Below are positions 56,867 through 64,000 of a DNA stretch of 64,000 nt, one piece after another. Below the pieces are notes generated by a model. The model was not told the origin of the DNA and did not search any database. It saw only the letters and a list, made by a program, of their open reading frames with translations. Positions within the stretch are counted from its first letter, which is position 1, and every line of letters starts with the position of its first letter. The stretch is from an uncultured Eubacteriales bacterium (GTDB lineage: Bacteria > Bacillota > Clostridia > Christensenellales > CAG-138). The position numbers were made by a program, and so were the translations under genes. Location: contig UQGA01000007.1 of assembly GCA_900540495.1 (NCBI GenBank), forward strand, positions 34,521-98,520. The letters are read 5' to 3'.

Positions 56867-57535
56867 ATGAACTATAAATCCATTGCCGAACACGTCGGCC
56901 CGCGTACGGGCGCAACTCAGGAATGGGTATACCGTGTCTTACGGCAGGGCATCATCAGCGGGGAACTGCCGGGGGGTACGCAGCTCAAACAGGACGAGAT
57001 TTCCGCCGCCCTGAACGTCAGCCACATCCCGGTGCGGGAAGCCCTGCGCCAACTGGAGGCACTCGGCCTCGTCCGCATCCATCCCAACCGCGGCGCATCG
57101 GTCACACAGCTGTCGCGCAGCACGCTGCTCGATATGATGGAGGTGCGCGCCACGCTCTCCGTCATGGCGTTGCGCAACAGCGCGCCGCTTTTGACCGAAG
57201 AGGATTACCGGGCGCTCGACGAGGTCATCGCAGCGCAGAAGGAGGAAACGGATCTGTTTCGTACGGAAGAGCTCAACTACCGGTTCCACGACCTGTTGAG
57301 CTACCACGCGGAAAACTCCGTCTCCAACCTGTTCATGGATATCATTCATGCCAATATCGACCGGTACATGCGGCACAATTTTTATGGCAGCGCCGCCACG
57401 CGGGAGCGCTCCATCAGCGAACACGAGCAGATTGTCGCCGCCTGTCGTGCCGGGGACTTCGCCAGAGCGGGAGAGCTGCTCAGCAATCATATTCTTAACG
57501 CCAAGGAGTATATTCCGGCAGAGCTCGCACCGTAA
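56867..57535 (+). CDS. GntR-family regulator, FadR/FCD subfamily
   Basis: The 222-residue protein has an N-terminal GntR winged helix. Its motifs are YRVLRQGIISGELPGGTQL, then LNVSHIPVREALRQLEALGLV (about residues 50-70) and the wing PNRGASVT. The C-terminal FCD ligand-binding domain includes NYRFHDLLSYHAEN, and the metal-site His residues can be read: His in RFHDLL, HAN..YMRH and SEHEQI. FCD proteins usually sense carboxylic acids bound through Zn or Ni. GAGGTG lies 4 bp before ATG 56867. No catabolic operon is adjacent, so its targets other than itself are unknown. Confidence 0.93.
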   Translation: MNYKSIAEHVGPRTGATQEWVYRVLRQGIISGELPGGTQLKQDEISAALNVSHIPVREALRQLEALGLVRIHPNRGASVTQLSRSTLLDMMEVRATLSVMALRNSAPLLTEEDYRALDEVIAAQKEETDLFRTEELNYRFHDLLSYHAENSVSNLFMDIIHANIDRYMRHNFYGSAATRERSISEHEQIVAACRAGDFARAGELLSNHILNAKEYIPAELAP

Positions 57536-57580
57536 GACAACGGCGCCCGCCGGGTAAAAGATTGGCCGCCTGCACATGCT

Positions 57581-58141
57581 ATGGCTGTGTGGGCGTTTCT
57601 TTTGTTGCCCGTGCCGCTTTTGGCGCTGGCGCTGTTGTGTATCGCATGGCGTTTTCGGGCGCGGCTTCTGCTGGAGGCCGCGGGCGGCTCGCTGGAGGTG
57701 CGCGTATACTGGCTGCTGCCCGTGGCGCGCCTGCGCTTCCGGCTGCATCTGCTGTCGCCGCCGTATCTGACGGTGGATTGGTTGCGGCGGGACGGCACGT
57801 TGCGCACGGTCTATCGCGCAGGAGAAGGCGACGGTGGGCAGAACCCATGGGCGGCCGCCGCCTGGACGTCGCTCCGCTGGCGGTGCCTGCGCGTCAAGCT
57901 CGAGGTCGGCGATGCTGCCGCACCGGCCGCCTCCGCGCTTGCGTTTGCCGCGCTGCACAGCGCGTTGACCTGCCTGCTTCGGCGCTATCTGACGCCGTCC
58001 GCTGAAATCACGGGGACGGCGGATGCGGGCGGCGCGCTCTTCCGGTTAAATGTGGCAGGTATGGCGACGGTATGCCCGGCTCAAATTATCCGTAAAAGAT
58101 GGCAAATGCGAAGGAGAGGGCGACATGTCACATCCCATTGA
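57581..58141 (+). CDS. DUF2953 protein (YtfI-like)
   Basis: The 186-residue protein has one N-terminal membrane helix (LLLPVPLLALALLCIAW, residues about 7-23). A cytoplasmic domain follows whose start (WRFRARLLLEAAGGSLEVRV) resembles DUF2953/YtfI. In Bacillus ytfI stands directly before ytfJ, and here too the next gene is ytfJ, overlapping by 17 bp; this context supports the call. Function is unknown but a sporulation link is likely. The start at 57581 lacks a good ribosome site. Usual internal features are shortened relative to the family (about 220), so the identification is moderate. Confidence 0.7.
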   Translation: MAVWAFLLLPVPLLALALLCIAWRFRARLLLEAAGGSLEVRVYWLLPVARLRFRLHLLSPPYLTVDWLRRDGTLRTVYRAGEGDGGQNPWAAAAWTSLRWRCLRVKLEVGDAAAPAASALAFAALHSALTCLLRRYLTPSAEITGTADAGGALFRLNVAGMATVCPAQIIRKRWQMRRRGRHVTSH

Positions 58142-58571
58142 AAACATGCTCCGCACGACGATGGAGCAACTCCACCAGATCGTCGATGTCAACACGGTCG
58201 TCGGCGCACCTGTGGCGGTTGACGGCGCGGTGATCCTGCCCGTATCGAAGGTATCCCTCGGCCTCCTGACCGGCGGCGGGGAATACGAGGGCAAGGACGG
58301 CGTGGTGCGCTGCGGCCGGGCGCTGGACGAGACGCCGCAGCCGTTTCCGTTCACCGGCGCTTCGGCGGTGGGGCTGTGTCTCACGCCGGTCGCATTTTTG
58401 ACCATACAGGACGGCCATGTTTGCGCCGTTTCCGCTACCTGTGAAGGGACGCTGGAGCGGCTGATCGATCGCGCCCCTCAGCTGTTGGCGGAGGCCGAGC
58501 GGATGATAACAACGCTGCTCGAACGCAGGAAGCGCGGAAACGGCGACGGGACGCCGGGCGGTGTAAAATGA
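58125..58571 (+). CDS. ytfJ: Sporulation protein YtfJ/GerW
   Basis: GerW/YtfJ is a spore protein needed in Bacillus for normal germination through some receptors. The 148-residue protein has the family N-terminus HPIENMLRTTMEQLHQIVD. PVAVDGAVILPVSKVSLGLL and the glycine signature GGGEYEGKDG follow (about residues 45-52). A C-terminal hydrophobic strand region with TPVAFLTIQDG completes the core. AAGGAGAGG lies before ATG 58125. It is flanked by a DUF2953 gene and a DacF-like carboxypeptidase, with 17-bp and 4-bp overlaps, which matches the conserved ytfI-ytfJ(-dacF) arrangement. Confidence 0.93.
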   Translation: MSHPIENMLRTTMEQLHQIVDVNTVVGAPVAVDGAVILPVSKVSLGLLTGGGEYEGKDGVVRCGRALDETPQPFPFTGASAVGLCLTPVAFLTIQDGHVCAVSATCEGTLERLIDRAPQLLAEAERMITTLLERRKRGNGDGTPGGVK

Positions 58572-59680
58572 GGCGGGGCATCTGTGCGTTGCTGGCGCTC
58601 GTCCTGCTGCTGCCCGCGCAGACACGGGCTGAAGCGGCGGAGCCCACCGTATCGGCCGGCGGTGTCGCGCTCATGGAGGCGGATACGGGGCGGCTCCTGT
58701 TCGCGCAGAATGCGGACGCGCGACTGCCCATGGCCAGCACGACAAAGATCATGACGGCGCTGTTGGCGCTCGAACGCTGCTCGCCCGACGAAATCGTTTC
58801 CGTTCCGCGGGAAGCCTATGGCGTGGAGGGTTCGAGCATGTATCTGAATCTCGATGAGGAATTGCTGCTCTCCGATCTGTTGTATGGGCTGATGCTCGTT
58901 TCCGGTAACGATGCGGCGGTGGCCATCGCCTGCCATGTGGCCGGCAGCGTTGAGGCGTTTGCCGCGCTGATGAACGAGCGCGCCGCCCAGCTCGGCTGTA
59001 CGGATACCAATTTTGTCACGCCCAACGGCCTGCCGGACGACGAACACTATACCACTGCGCGCGACCTGTGCCGCATTGCCTGCGCCGCCATGCAGAACGA
59101 GGCGTTCGCTGCGCTTGTCGGGACCACCTACCATGAAACCGTCTCCGGCGACAGGGCGCGCACGTTGAAAAACAAGAACAAAGTGCTCTGGCAGTATGAG
59201 GGCGGTTGCGGCGTCAAGACCGGATACACGACCACAGCCGGGCGGTGCCTTGTATTTGCCGCTGCGCGAGAGGAAATGCTGCTGGTCGGCGTCGTGCTCA
59301 ACTGCCCGGATATGTGGAACGCGGCCTATTCGCTGCTGGATTACGGCTTTGACGCCTATGAGAACACGCTGCTTGTGGATGCCGGCGCATGCATGGCCTA
59401 TGCGGATGTGACCGGCGGCGTCAAAAAGGGTTTGGCAATTTACACAAAACAGGCTATACTGTATCCGTTGCGATGCGACGGCGGCGACGAGATCGAATGG
59501 CGGCTCGACTATACGGAGTCGCTGCCCGCGCCGGTAGCGGCGGGGAGCGAGGTCGGTGTGTTGACGCTGCTGGTCAACGGCGAGGCGGTCGCGTCCTCGC
59601 CGCTTGTCACGGGCGAGGCGGTCGCAGCAGCGGATATCTGGTACTATCTGTTCCGAATCTTTCACGGCTGGGCCGCCTGA
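58568..59680 (+). CDS. D-alanyl-D-alanine carboxypeptidase (DacF-like, PBP5 family)
   Basis: This low-molecular-weight PBP trims the terminal D-Ala of peptidoglycan stem peptides outside the membrane. The 370-residue protein has a signal peptide (ALLALVLLLPAQTRAEA) and an S11 peptidase domain. The active-site motifs are PMASTTKIMTALLAL (SxxK, about residue 60), MLVSGNDAAVAIA (SGN), and GGCGVKTGYTTTAGRC (KTG). A C-terminal PBP5-associated domain and a final amphipathic segment (DIWYYLFRIFHGW) suit membrane attachment. It starts in the ytfJ stop (ATGA). The context with ytfJ suggests it is the sporulation enzyme DacF rather than vegetative DacA. Confidence 0.92.
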   Translation: MRRGICALLALVLLLPAQTRAEAAEPTVSAGGVALMEADTGRLLFAQNADARLPMASTTKIMTALLALERCSPDEIVSVPREAYGVEGSSMYLNLDEELLLSDLLYGLMLVSGNDAAVAIACHVAGSVEAFAALMNERAAQLGCTDTNFVTPNGLPDDEHYTTARDLCRIACAAMQNEAFAALVGTTYHETVSGDRARTLKNKNKVLWQYEGGCGVKTGYTTTAGRCLVFAAAREEMLLVGVVLNCPDMWNAAYSLLDYGFDAYENTLLVDAGACMAYADVTGGVKKGLAIYTKQAILYPLRCDGGDEIEWRLDYTESLPAPVAAGSEVGVLTLLVNGEAVASSPLVTGEAVAAADIWYYLFRIFHGWAA

Positions 59681-59703
59681 AGCGGCAGGGATGGAGGGGT
59701 TTT

Positions 59704-60417
59704 GTGCGGTTGCAAAAGTATTTGGCGGATGCGGGGGTCGGCTCGCGCCGCGCGTGCGAGGCCTTGATTCAGGACGGCCGCGTTCGTGTCAATGGCGTGA
59801 CTGCCACAATCGGGGCGAATGTAGAAACGGGGGACGTCGTGGAGCTTGACGGCGCGCGTATCGCGGGCGCTCAGCGCCGTGTGACGATTCTGTTTTACAA
59901 GCCGCGCGGCGTGGTCTGTACGGCGGATGACCCCGAGGGGCGGCGCACGGTGCAGGATTTTTTCCGGGATGTGCCGGAACGGCTGTATCACGTTGGCCGG
60001 CTCGACCTGAATTCCGAGGGTCTCTTGCTCATGACCAACGACGGGGCGCTCGCCCACCGCATGACGCACCCGCGCTTCGGGGTGGAAAAGACCTATTATG
60101 CCGTGCTCGATGGCGTCGTGACCGACGAAGAGATCGGCCGGCTTGCCGGCGGGGTTCTGCTGGAGGACGGGATGACCGCCCCGGCCCGCGTGGAACGCGT
60201 GCGCATGACGCAGCGAGGGGATACGGCGCTGCGGATTACGATTCATGAGGGGCGCAACCGGCAGATCCGCCGCATGGCCGAGGCGCTGGGCCATCGCACG
60301 CTGCGCCTCAAGCGCGAGCGAATCGGTCCGCTGTCCGTTGAGGGGCTTGCACCCGGGAAATGGCGGTATCTCACGGAGCGGGAATTGGAACGGCTGTACG
60401 AAATGTTGGGTCTATAG
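59704..60417 (+). CDS. rluB: 23S rRNA pseudouridine synthase RluB-like
   Basis: The 237-residue enzyme isomerises uridine in rRNA (RluB modifies 23S rRNA position 2605 in E. coli). It has an N-terminal S4 RNA-binding domain starting VRLQKYLADAGVGSRRACE. The catalytic core includes the catalytic Asp in VGRLDLNSEGLLLMTND (about residue 102). The family C-terminal EGRNRQIRRMAEALGH is present. The start is GTG 59704 with GGAGGGG 5 bp upstream; a much longer in-frame reading upstream is an overlap artefact. It lies 23 bp after the carboxypeptidase gene. A strong terminator follows. Confidence 0.94.
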   Translation: MRLQKYLADAGVGSRRACEALIQDGRVRVNGVTATIGANVETGDVVELDGARIAGAQRRVTILFYKPRGVVCTADDPEGRRTVQDFFRDVPERLYHVGRLDLNSEGLLLMTNDGALAHRMTHPRFGVEKTYYAVLDGVVTDEEIGRLAGGVLLEDGMTAPARVERVRMTQRGDTALRITIHEGRNRQIRRMAEALGHRTLRLKRERIGPLSVEGLAPGKWRYLTERELERLYEMLGL

Positions 60418-60436
60418 ACGCTTTCGCCCGCCTTTG

Positions 60437-60467
60437 GGCCCTCTGCGCAATGCGCGGAGGGCCTTTT
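60437..60467 (+). terminator. Intrinsic terminator of rluB
   Basis: A 12-bp stem (60437-60448 with 60452-60463, one G-U pair) has a 3-nt loop. TTTT follows, 20 bp after the rluB stop. Confidence 0.85.
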
Positions 60468-60871
60468 GCCACCACGCCTTCCGGCCCTGAGCGGGCCGAC
60501 GCGCTGCCGCCTACCGACTGGTTTCCTCCGCGCACGCGCTGCTTCCCGCGGCTCAAAAGCCCGGACGCATGGGCGCTGCCGGCGGATCTCCCTTTGACCG
60601 CCGCCCCGGTTTTCAGTGTTTGGCGGTTGCTGGATCTGCCTCCATCGCCAAGGGCGTTGTCGCCTGCGGCGCTTTGTGCGCCGGCCTTCGCCCAGCGCAT
60701 GCAAAGCCGCCGAAGCGGCGGCAGGAACGAAGCGGAGTAATAATTGCAAATTGCGCAAATATTTTTCGCAAGGGGGCAGGAAAAGAAGGATTTACGGTGA
60801 ATATAAAGAATTAGGGTTAGGATGAGAATATTTCTCAGAGGCCCAATTCAACCGCCCCGGGAGGTCGCTGC
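60468..60871. other. Intergenic stretch before the oxaloacetate decarboxylase genes
   Basis: About 400 bp without a recognisable gene. The first 270 bp are GC-rich and contain a GCCGCC/GGCGGC hairpin near 60710-60726. The last 130 bp turn abruptly AT-rich (from 60739) with a TTGCGCAA palindrome and TGAGAA-TAT-TTCTCA (60823-60837). The AT-rich half is probably the promoter/leader of the downstream operon, but I cannot place -35 and -10 boxes with confidence. Confidence 0.5.
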
Positions 60872-61195
60872 ATGGAAAATATGTCAAACGGATTGCCCGC
60901 ATTGGGATCAAACCTTGGCACAGCGTTTATCGTGCTTGGATGTTTGATCCTGCTGTGTCTGGTGCTCATCGCCCGATCGCTATCGCAGATGTCTGCGAAA
61001 CTGCGCGACAGTGCAGCGACTCCGTCGCAGCCGGCGGCATCGCCGGCCCCGGTAGTAGTTCCGCCGGCGCCTGCAGCGCCCGCGATTGAAAACCGCTCCG
61101 AACTCATGGCAGCCGTATCCGCCGCCATTGCCGTCACGATAGGCGGGGACGTCTCCGGCATCCGGATTCTCTCCGTAAAAAAGGTTAGCTGCTAA
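60872..61195 (+). CDS. Oxaloacetate decarboxylase gamma subunit-like (OadG family)
   Basis: OadG-type proteins anchor biotin-dependent, Na+-pumping decarboxylases to the membrane. The 107-residue protein has one N-terminal membrane helix (LGTAFIVLGCLILLCLVLIA, about residues 14-33). A proline/alanine-rich linker follows, then a short C-terminal module with LMAAVSAAIAVTIGGDVSGI and RILSVKKV, typical of sodium-pump gamma chains. GGGAGG stands before the ATG. It leads a set with a biotin carrier and a carboxyltransferase. The membrane beta subunit, which performs decarboxylation and Na+ transport, is not in this set. Confidence 0.82.
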   Translation: MENMSNGLPALGSNLGTAFIVLGCLILLCLVLIARSLSQMSAKLRDSAATPSQPAASPAPVVVPPAPAAPAIENRSELMAAVSAAIAVTIGGDVSGIRILSVKKVSC

Positions 61196-61233
61196 TTGTC
61201 CAATTTACCAAAGTATTCAGGGAGGTCACTATC

Positions 61234-61623
61234 ATGCGTCGCTTTTTGGTCAATGTTAACGGAACGTCCTACGAGGTCGCGGTAGAGGAGATCGACGGCA
61301 AGGCCGCCGCCGCAGCCGCCGCACCGGCAACGCCCGCAGCCCCCACTGCCGCGCCCGCCGCTGCCGCAGCGCCCGTTGCCTCTGCAGCACCGGCAGCGCC
61401 TGCCGCCGGCGACACGTTGGTAAAGGCTCCCATGCCCGGAAACATCCTCTCCGTCAGCGTCAAACCAGGCGATGCGGTAAAGAAGGGGCAGGCCATTATG
61501 GTGCTTGAAGCGATGAAGATGGAGAACGAGATTCTGAGCCCCATTGACGGCACGGTGGTCTCCGTCCTTGTGCAGCAGGGCGCTTCGGTCAATTCCGACG
61601 ATACGCTGTGCACCCTCCGCTGA
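61234..61623 (+). CDS. Biotin carboxyl carrier subunit
   Basis: The 129-residue protein carries biotin for the decarboxylase. It has an N-terminal strand (RRFLVNVNGTSYEVAVEE) and a flexible Ala/Pro linker of about 35 residues. The C-terminal biotinyl domain carries the signature VLEAMKMENEI, with the biotinylated Lys at residue 95, and APMPGNILSV before it. This is the usual shape of the separate delta/gamma carrier of methylmalonyl-CoA or oxaloacetate/glutaconyl-CoA decarboxylases. GGGAGG precedes the ATG, 38 bp after the OadG-like gene. Confidence 0.93.
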   Translation: MRRFLVNVNGTSYEVAVEEIDGKAAAAAAAPATPAAPTAAPAAAAAPVASAAPAAPAAGDTLVKAPMPGNILSVSVKPGDAVKKGQAIMVLEAMKMENEILSPIDGTVVSVLVQQGASVNSDDTLCTLR

Positions 61624-61668
61624 GGCGGGCGGCTACGCCGGAATTCTGCCGCAAAGGAGGGACCGAAA

Positions 61669-63108
61669 ATGACCAAGCTTAACATCACTGACACAATCCT
61701 GCGCGATGCGCATCAGTCGCTTGCGGCCACGCGCATGTCGATCAACGACATGTTGCCCGCATGCGAAGTGCTCGACAGCATCGGCTACTGGTCGCTGGAG
61801 GTCTGGGGCGGCGCGACGTTTGACGCATGCCTCCGCTTCCTGCATGAAGACCCATGGGACCGGCTGCGCACGCTGCGCAAGGCGCTGCCCAACACCAAGC
61901 TGCAAATGCTGTTTCGCGGCCAGAACATCCTCGGATACAAGCACTATGCCGACGACGTGGTGGAGCAGTTCTGCCGCAAGTCCATCGAGAATGGAATTGA
62001 CGTGATTCGGATTTTCGATGCGCTCAACGACACCCGTAACCTTGAGGCGGCGATCCGTTTCACGAAGAAATACGGCGGCATCTGCGAGCCGGCGTTGAGC
62101 TATACGACCAGCCCCGTTCACAGCGAGGATTATTTCGTCAAGCTGGCGCGGGAGCTCGTGCAGATGGGCGCAGACGTCATCTGCATCAAGGACATGGCGA
62201 ACCTGCTGCTGCCGGAGGCGGCATACTCGCTCGTCTCTCGCCTGAAGGCAGAGATCGACGTGCCGATCCACCTGCACACGCATAACACCACCGGCACCGG
62301 CGACATGACCTATCTGCGCGCCGCGCAGGCCGGGGTGGATATCGTGGATTGCGCGCTTTCGCCCTTTGGCAACGGCACCTCTCAGCCGGCGACCGAGCCG
62401 CTCGTGGCGGCGCTTGCCGGGACGGAACGGGACACCGGGTTGGATCTGAACCGCCTCGCCGATGCAGCGAAGATCATGCGTCCAGTGTTCGACCGCATGA
62501 AGAAGGAGGGACTGATCAGCGACAAATCCCTCCGCGTGGATACGAACACGCTGCTCTATCAGGTGCCGGGCGGCATGCTCAGCAATCTTATTTCGCAGCT
62601 CAAGCAGGCCAACGCCGAGGATAAGTATTACGACGTGCTGGCGGAAATTCCGCGCGTGCGCAAGGATTTCGGCTATCCGCCGCTGGTCACGCCCACGAGC
62701 CAGATCGTTGGCACGCAGGCAGTGTTCAACGTTTTGACGGGGCGCTACAAGATGTTCCCGAAGGAGTCCAAGGCGCTGCTGCGGGGCGAGTATGGCCGCC
62801 TGCCCGGGGAAGTGAACGAAGAGGTGCGGCATATGGCCATCGGGGATGACGAGGTCATCACCTGCCGCCCTGCCGACCTGCTCAAGCCTGAGCTGGATGG
62901 CTACCGAGAGGAATTGGGAGAACATATCCGGCAGGAGGAAGATGTGCTGAGCTATGCGCTCTTCCCGCAGGTAGCCAGAAAGATCTTCGAATCGCGTGAG
63001 GCGGAGGCGGACAAGCAGACTGTGTCCGCACCGGAAACACCAGCGCCCGCGCCTGCGCCGGCTGAACCGGCGGTACAAACATTGTATGTGGAGGATTTGG
63101 GGTTCTGA
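61669..63108 (+). CDS. oadA: Oxaloacetate decarboxylase alpha subunit (carboxyltransferase), without biotin domain
   Basis: The alpha subunit moves CO2 from oxaloacetate to biotin. The 479-residue protein has the carboxyltransferase TIM barrel with TDTILRDAHQSLAATRM at the N-terminus (metal Asp). It also shows EVWGGATFDACLRF, IRIFDALND and CIKDMANLLLPEAA, with the active-site Lys. HLHTHNTTG holds the metal His pair. A helical conserved C-domain follows (FGYPPLVTPTSQIVGTQAV). Classic OadA (about 590) ends with its own biotinyl domain; here the protein stops after a Pro/Ala-rich tail, and biotin is on the separate upstream subunit. AAAGGAGGG precedes the ATG. Pyruvate carboxylase subunit B (PycB) is a close alternative. 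Confidence 0.88.
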   Translation: MTKLNITDTILRDAHQSLAATRMSINDMLPACEVLDSIGYWSLEVWGGATFDACLRFLHEDPWDRLRTLRKALPNTKLQMLFRGQNILGYKHYADDVVEQFCRKSIENGIDVIRIFDALNDTRNLEAAIRFTKKYGGICEPALSYTTSPVHSEDYFVKLARELVQMGADVICIKDMANLLLPEAAYSLVSRLKAEIDVPIHLHTHNTTGTGDMTYLRAAQAGVDIVDCALSPFGNGTSQPATEPLVAALAGTERDTGLDLNRLADAAKIMRPVFDRMKKEGLISDKSLRVDTNTLLYQVPGGMLSNLISQLKQANAEDKYYDVLAEIPRVRKDFGYPPLVTPTSQIVGTQAVFNVLTGRYKMFPKESKALLRGEYGRLPGEVNEEVRHMAIGDDEVITCRPADLLKPELDGYREELGEHIRQEEDVLSYALFPQVARKIFESREAEADKQTVSAPETPAPAPAPAEPAVQTLYVEDLGF

Positions 63109-63683
63109 TGCGGCACATACCGAACATCCTGTCCGTTTTACGGATCATTATGGTTGGGGTATTTGCTTACCTGTTTGCGATTGGGCGGCCGTTAGCCGCC
63201 CTTTCGGTGTACGTACTGGCCTTTTTGACGGATATCCTGGATGGGTATCTGGCGCGACGCAACAACTGGATCACCAACTTGGGCAAGTTGCTTGACCCGT
63301 TTGCAGACAAGCTGCTGATCGTGGTCGCGCTCATCTGCATCTATCTTGGCAAGCGGCAGAGCGCGTTTCTGGTGCTGTTCATACTTTCGGCGGTGAAGGA
63401 ATTGCTGATGGTGCTTGGCGGCGCGGTGATGCTCCGGCGCAATATCGTCGTGTATGCGGACTGGTTCGGCAAGATCGCCACCGGCATGTTTGGCGCCGGC
63501 ATCATACTGGCGCTTCTGTCATTCTCCTTCCCGCAGATGTCCCCGTGGGATTTTTACGTACTCACGGCCGCCACCGGGCTTTCCTATCTCGCGCTCATCC
63601 ACTATGCGGTGCAGGGTTTCTTCCCGGGTATGCGCGGCAAACCGCAATCGCCGGAAGATGGGCAACGGGATGAGGAGGCGTGA
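63108..63683 (+). CDS. pgsA: CDP-diacylglycerol-glycerol-3-phosphate 3-phosphatidyltransferase
   Basis: PgsA makes phosphatidylglycerol phosphate from CDP-diacylglycerol and glycerol-3-phosphate in the membrane. The 191-residue protein starts RHIPNILSVLRIIMVGVF as in the family. It has the CDP-alcohol phosphotransferase motif D-x2-DG-x2-AR-x8-G-x3-D-x3-D, beginning DILDGYLARR and ending LLDPFADK (about residues 39-65). It has about five membrane helices. Its ATG shares one base with the oadA stop (TGATG), so it appears to be translated from the same mRNA as the decarboxylase set. Confidence 0.94.
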   Translation: MRHIPNILSVLRIIMVGVFAYLFAIGRPLAALSVYVLAFLTDILDGYLARRNNWITNLGKLLDPFADKLLIVVALICIYLGKRQSAFLVLFILSAVKELLMVLGGAVMLRRNIVVYADWFGKIATGMFGAGIILALLSFSFPQMSPWDFYVLTAATGLSYLALIHYAVQGFFPGMRGKPQSPEDGQRDEEA

Positions 63684-63789
63684 GCGCACCGTTGACAACC
63701 GGACGAAACCGCTCAAACCTCGCTTTTGCGCCGACCGGTGCGCACCGGCGGCGCAGAGGAACGGCAGCGCTTTTAGCGGCCCGGATTTG

Positions 63790-63818
63790 TTGACAGAGAA
63801 CCCGCTTTTTGCTATACT
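63790..63818 (+). promoter_or_regulatory. Promoter of the tRNA-Ser genes
   Basis: Consensus TTGACA (63790-63795), 17 bp spacer, TATACT (63813-63818), 17 bp before the first tRNA base. Confidence 0.85.
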
Positions 63819-63835
63819 GACTACGGTGCATTTGA

Positions 63836-63924
63836 GGAGAGATGTCCGAGCGGTTTAAGGAGCCGGTCTTGAAAACCGGTGATGCTGAGAGGCACCGTGG
63901 GTTCGAATCCCACTCTCTCCGCCA
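63836..63924 (+). tRNA. tRNA-Ser (anticodon UGA)
   Basis: A complete class II tRNA of 89 bases with the 3' CCA encoded. The acceptor stem GGAGAGA pairs with TCTCTCC, and the anticodon stem CCGGT/ACCGG encloses a loop with anticodon TGA. A long variable arm (GATGCTGAGAGGCACC) and GTTCGAATC T-loop follow. The long variable arm and UGA anticodon identify serine. Confidence 0.96.
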
Positions 63925-63945
63925 GCATCGATCAACAACATATGC

Positions 63946-64000
63946 GGAGAAGTACCCAAGTGGCTGTAAGGGGCTCCCCTGCTAAGGGAGTAGGCTGGGG
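63946..64000 (+). tRNA. tRNA-Ser (anticodon GCU), truncated by window end
   Basis: The 5' part of a second class II tRNA begins 21 bases after the first. It has acceptor strand GGAGAAG, D-arm CCCAAGTGGC, and anticodon stem CTCCC/GGGAG with loop CTGCTAA (anticodon GCT). It runs into the start of a variable arm at the window edge. Probably co-transcribed with the preceding tRNA-Ser. Confidence 0.9.

Noticed and set aside
60360..60740. A 126-codon plus-strand frame after rluB
   Set aside because: It begins inside rluB, runs through the terminator hairpin, and its Pro/Arg/Ala-rich translation has no family features.

Overview
The window is 64 kb of high-GC (roughly 60 percent by eye), gene-dense bacterial chromosome. 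It carries housekeeping, sporulation and germination genes of an endospore-forming member of the Clostridia (Firmicutes). The sporulation evidence is sigG, yqfC, yqfD, a gerA-type A-B-C receptor operon, ytfJ/gerW and a BofC-like gene. The Firmicutes evidence is a CIRCE-controlled groESL, the order yqfC-yqfD-phoH-yqfF-ybeY-cdd-era-yqzL-recO, and consensus SigA promoters with strong Shine-Dalgarno sites. I cannot name the species. No phage, insertion sequence, CRISPR array or rRNA was seen.

Layout. 1-5.6 kb: end of rho, rpmE, tyrS, a YigZ protein, a secreted CARDB/DUF11-like membrane protein and a DUF2461 protein. 5.6-11.6 kb: a polytopic GT-C-like membrane protein (minus) divergent from a BofC-like gene, then proA, a HAD phosphatase and a PrsA-like foldase lipoprotein. 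11.8-16.8 kb: a MacB-type ABC system with a 33-residue membrane peptide and a YhgE-like secreted protein. 17.4-19.4 kb: groES-groEL. 19.5-24.6 kb (minus): a metallophosphoesterase, and a MarR repressor with a heterodimeric ABC exporter. 24.7-30.9 kb: HflX with a JAMM-like N-terminal domain, a Mn-type CDF exporter, and an MFS transporter with a GH2 glycosidase. 31-38.3 kb (minus): a P-type cation ATPase behind a yybP-ykoY-type (Mn2+) riboswitch, gdhA, ftsH and sigG. 38.4-45.7 kb: the yqfC-to-recO cluster. 45.9-48.5 kb: pyruvate phosphate dikinase. 48.6-54.3 kb: the germination receptor operon, a 52-residue membrane peptide, and a DUF5685-like/J-domain pair, both cysteine-rich. 54.3-60.4 kb: a class A PBP, a GntR/FCD regulator, DUF2953-ytfJ-dacF-like and rluB. 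60.9-63.7 kb: a biotin-dependent oxaloacetate decarboxylase set lacking the beta subunit, then pgsA. 63.8-64.0 kb: two tRNA-Ser genes, the last cut by the window edge.

How the genes fit together. Several envelope and sporulation functions cluster: peptidoglycan synthesis and trimming, germination, forespore sigma factor and SpoIV-pathway proteins. Two candidate manganese exporters lie 3 kb apart, one with an apparent transcription-attenuating Mn2+ riboswitch. Central metabolism is represented by ppdK, gdhA and the oxaloacetate decarboxylase subunits, consistent with an amino-acid and organic-acid fermenting anaerobe. The most unusual items are the JAMM-HflX fusion, the DUF5685/J-protein pair with isoprenoid-synthase-like aspartate motifs and a nine-cysteine tail, the riboswitch-controlled ATPase, and several short membrane peptides embedded in operons.
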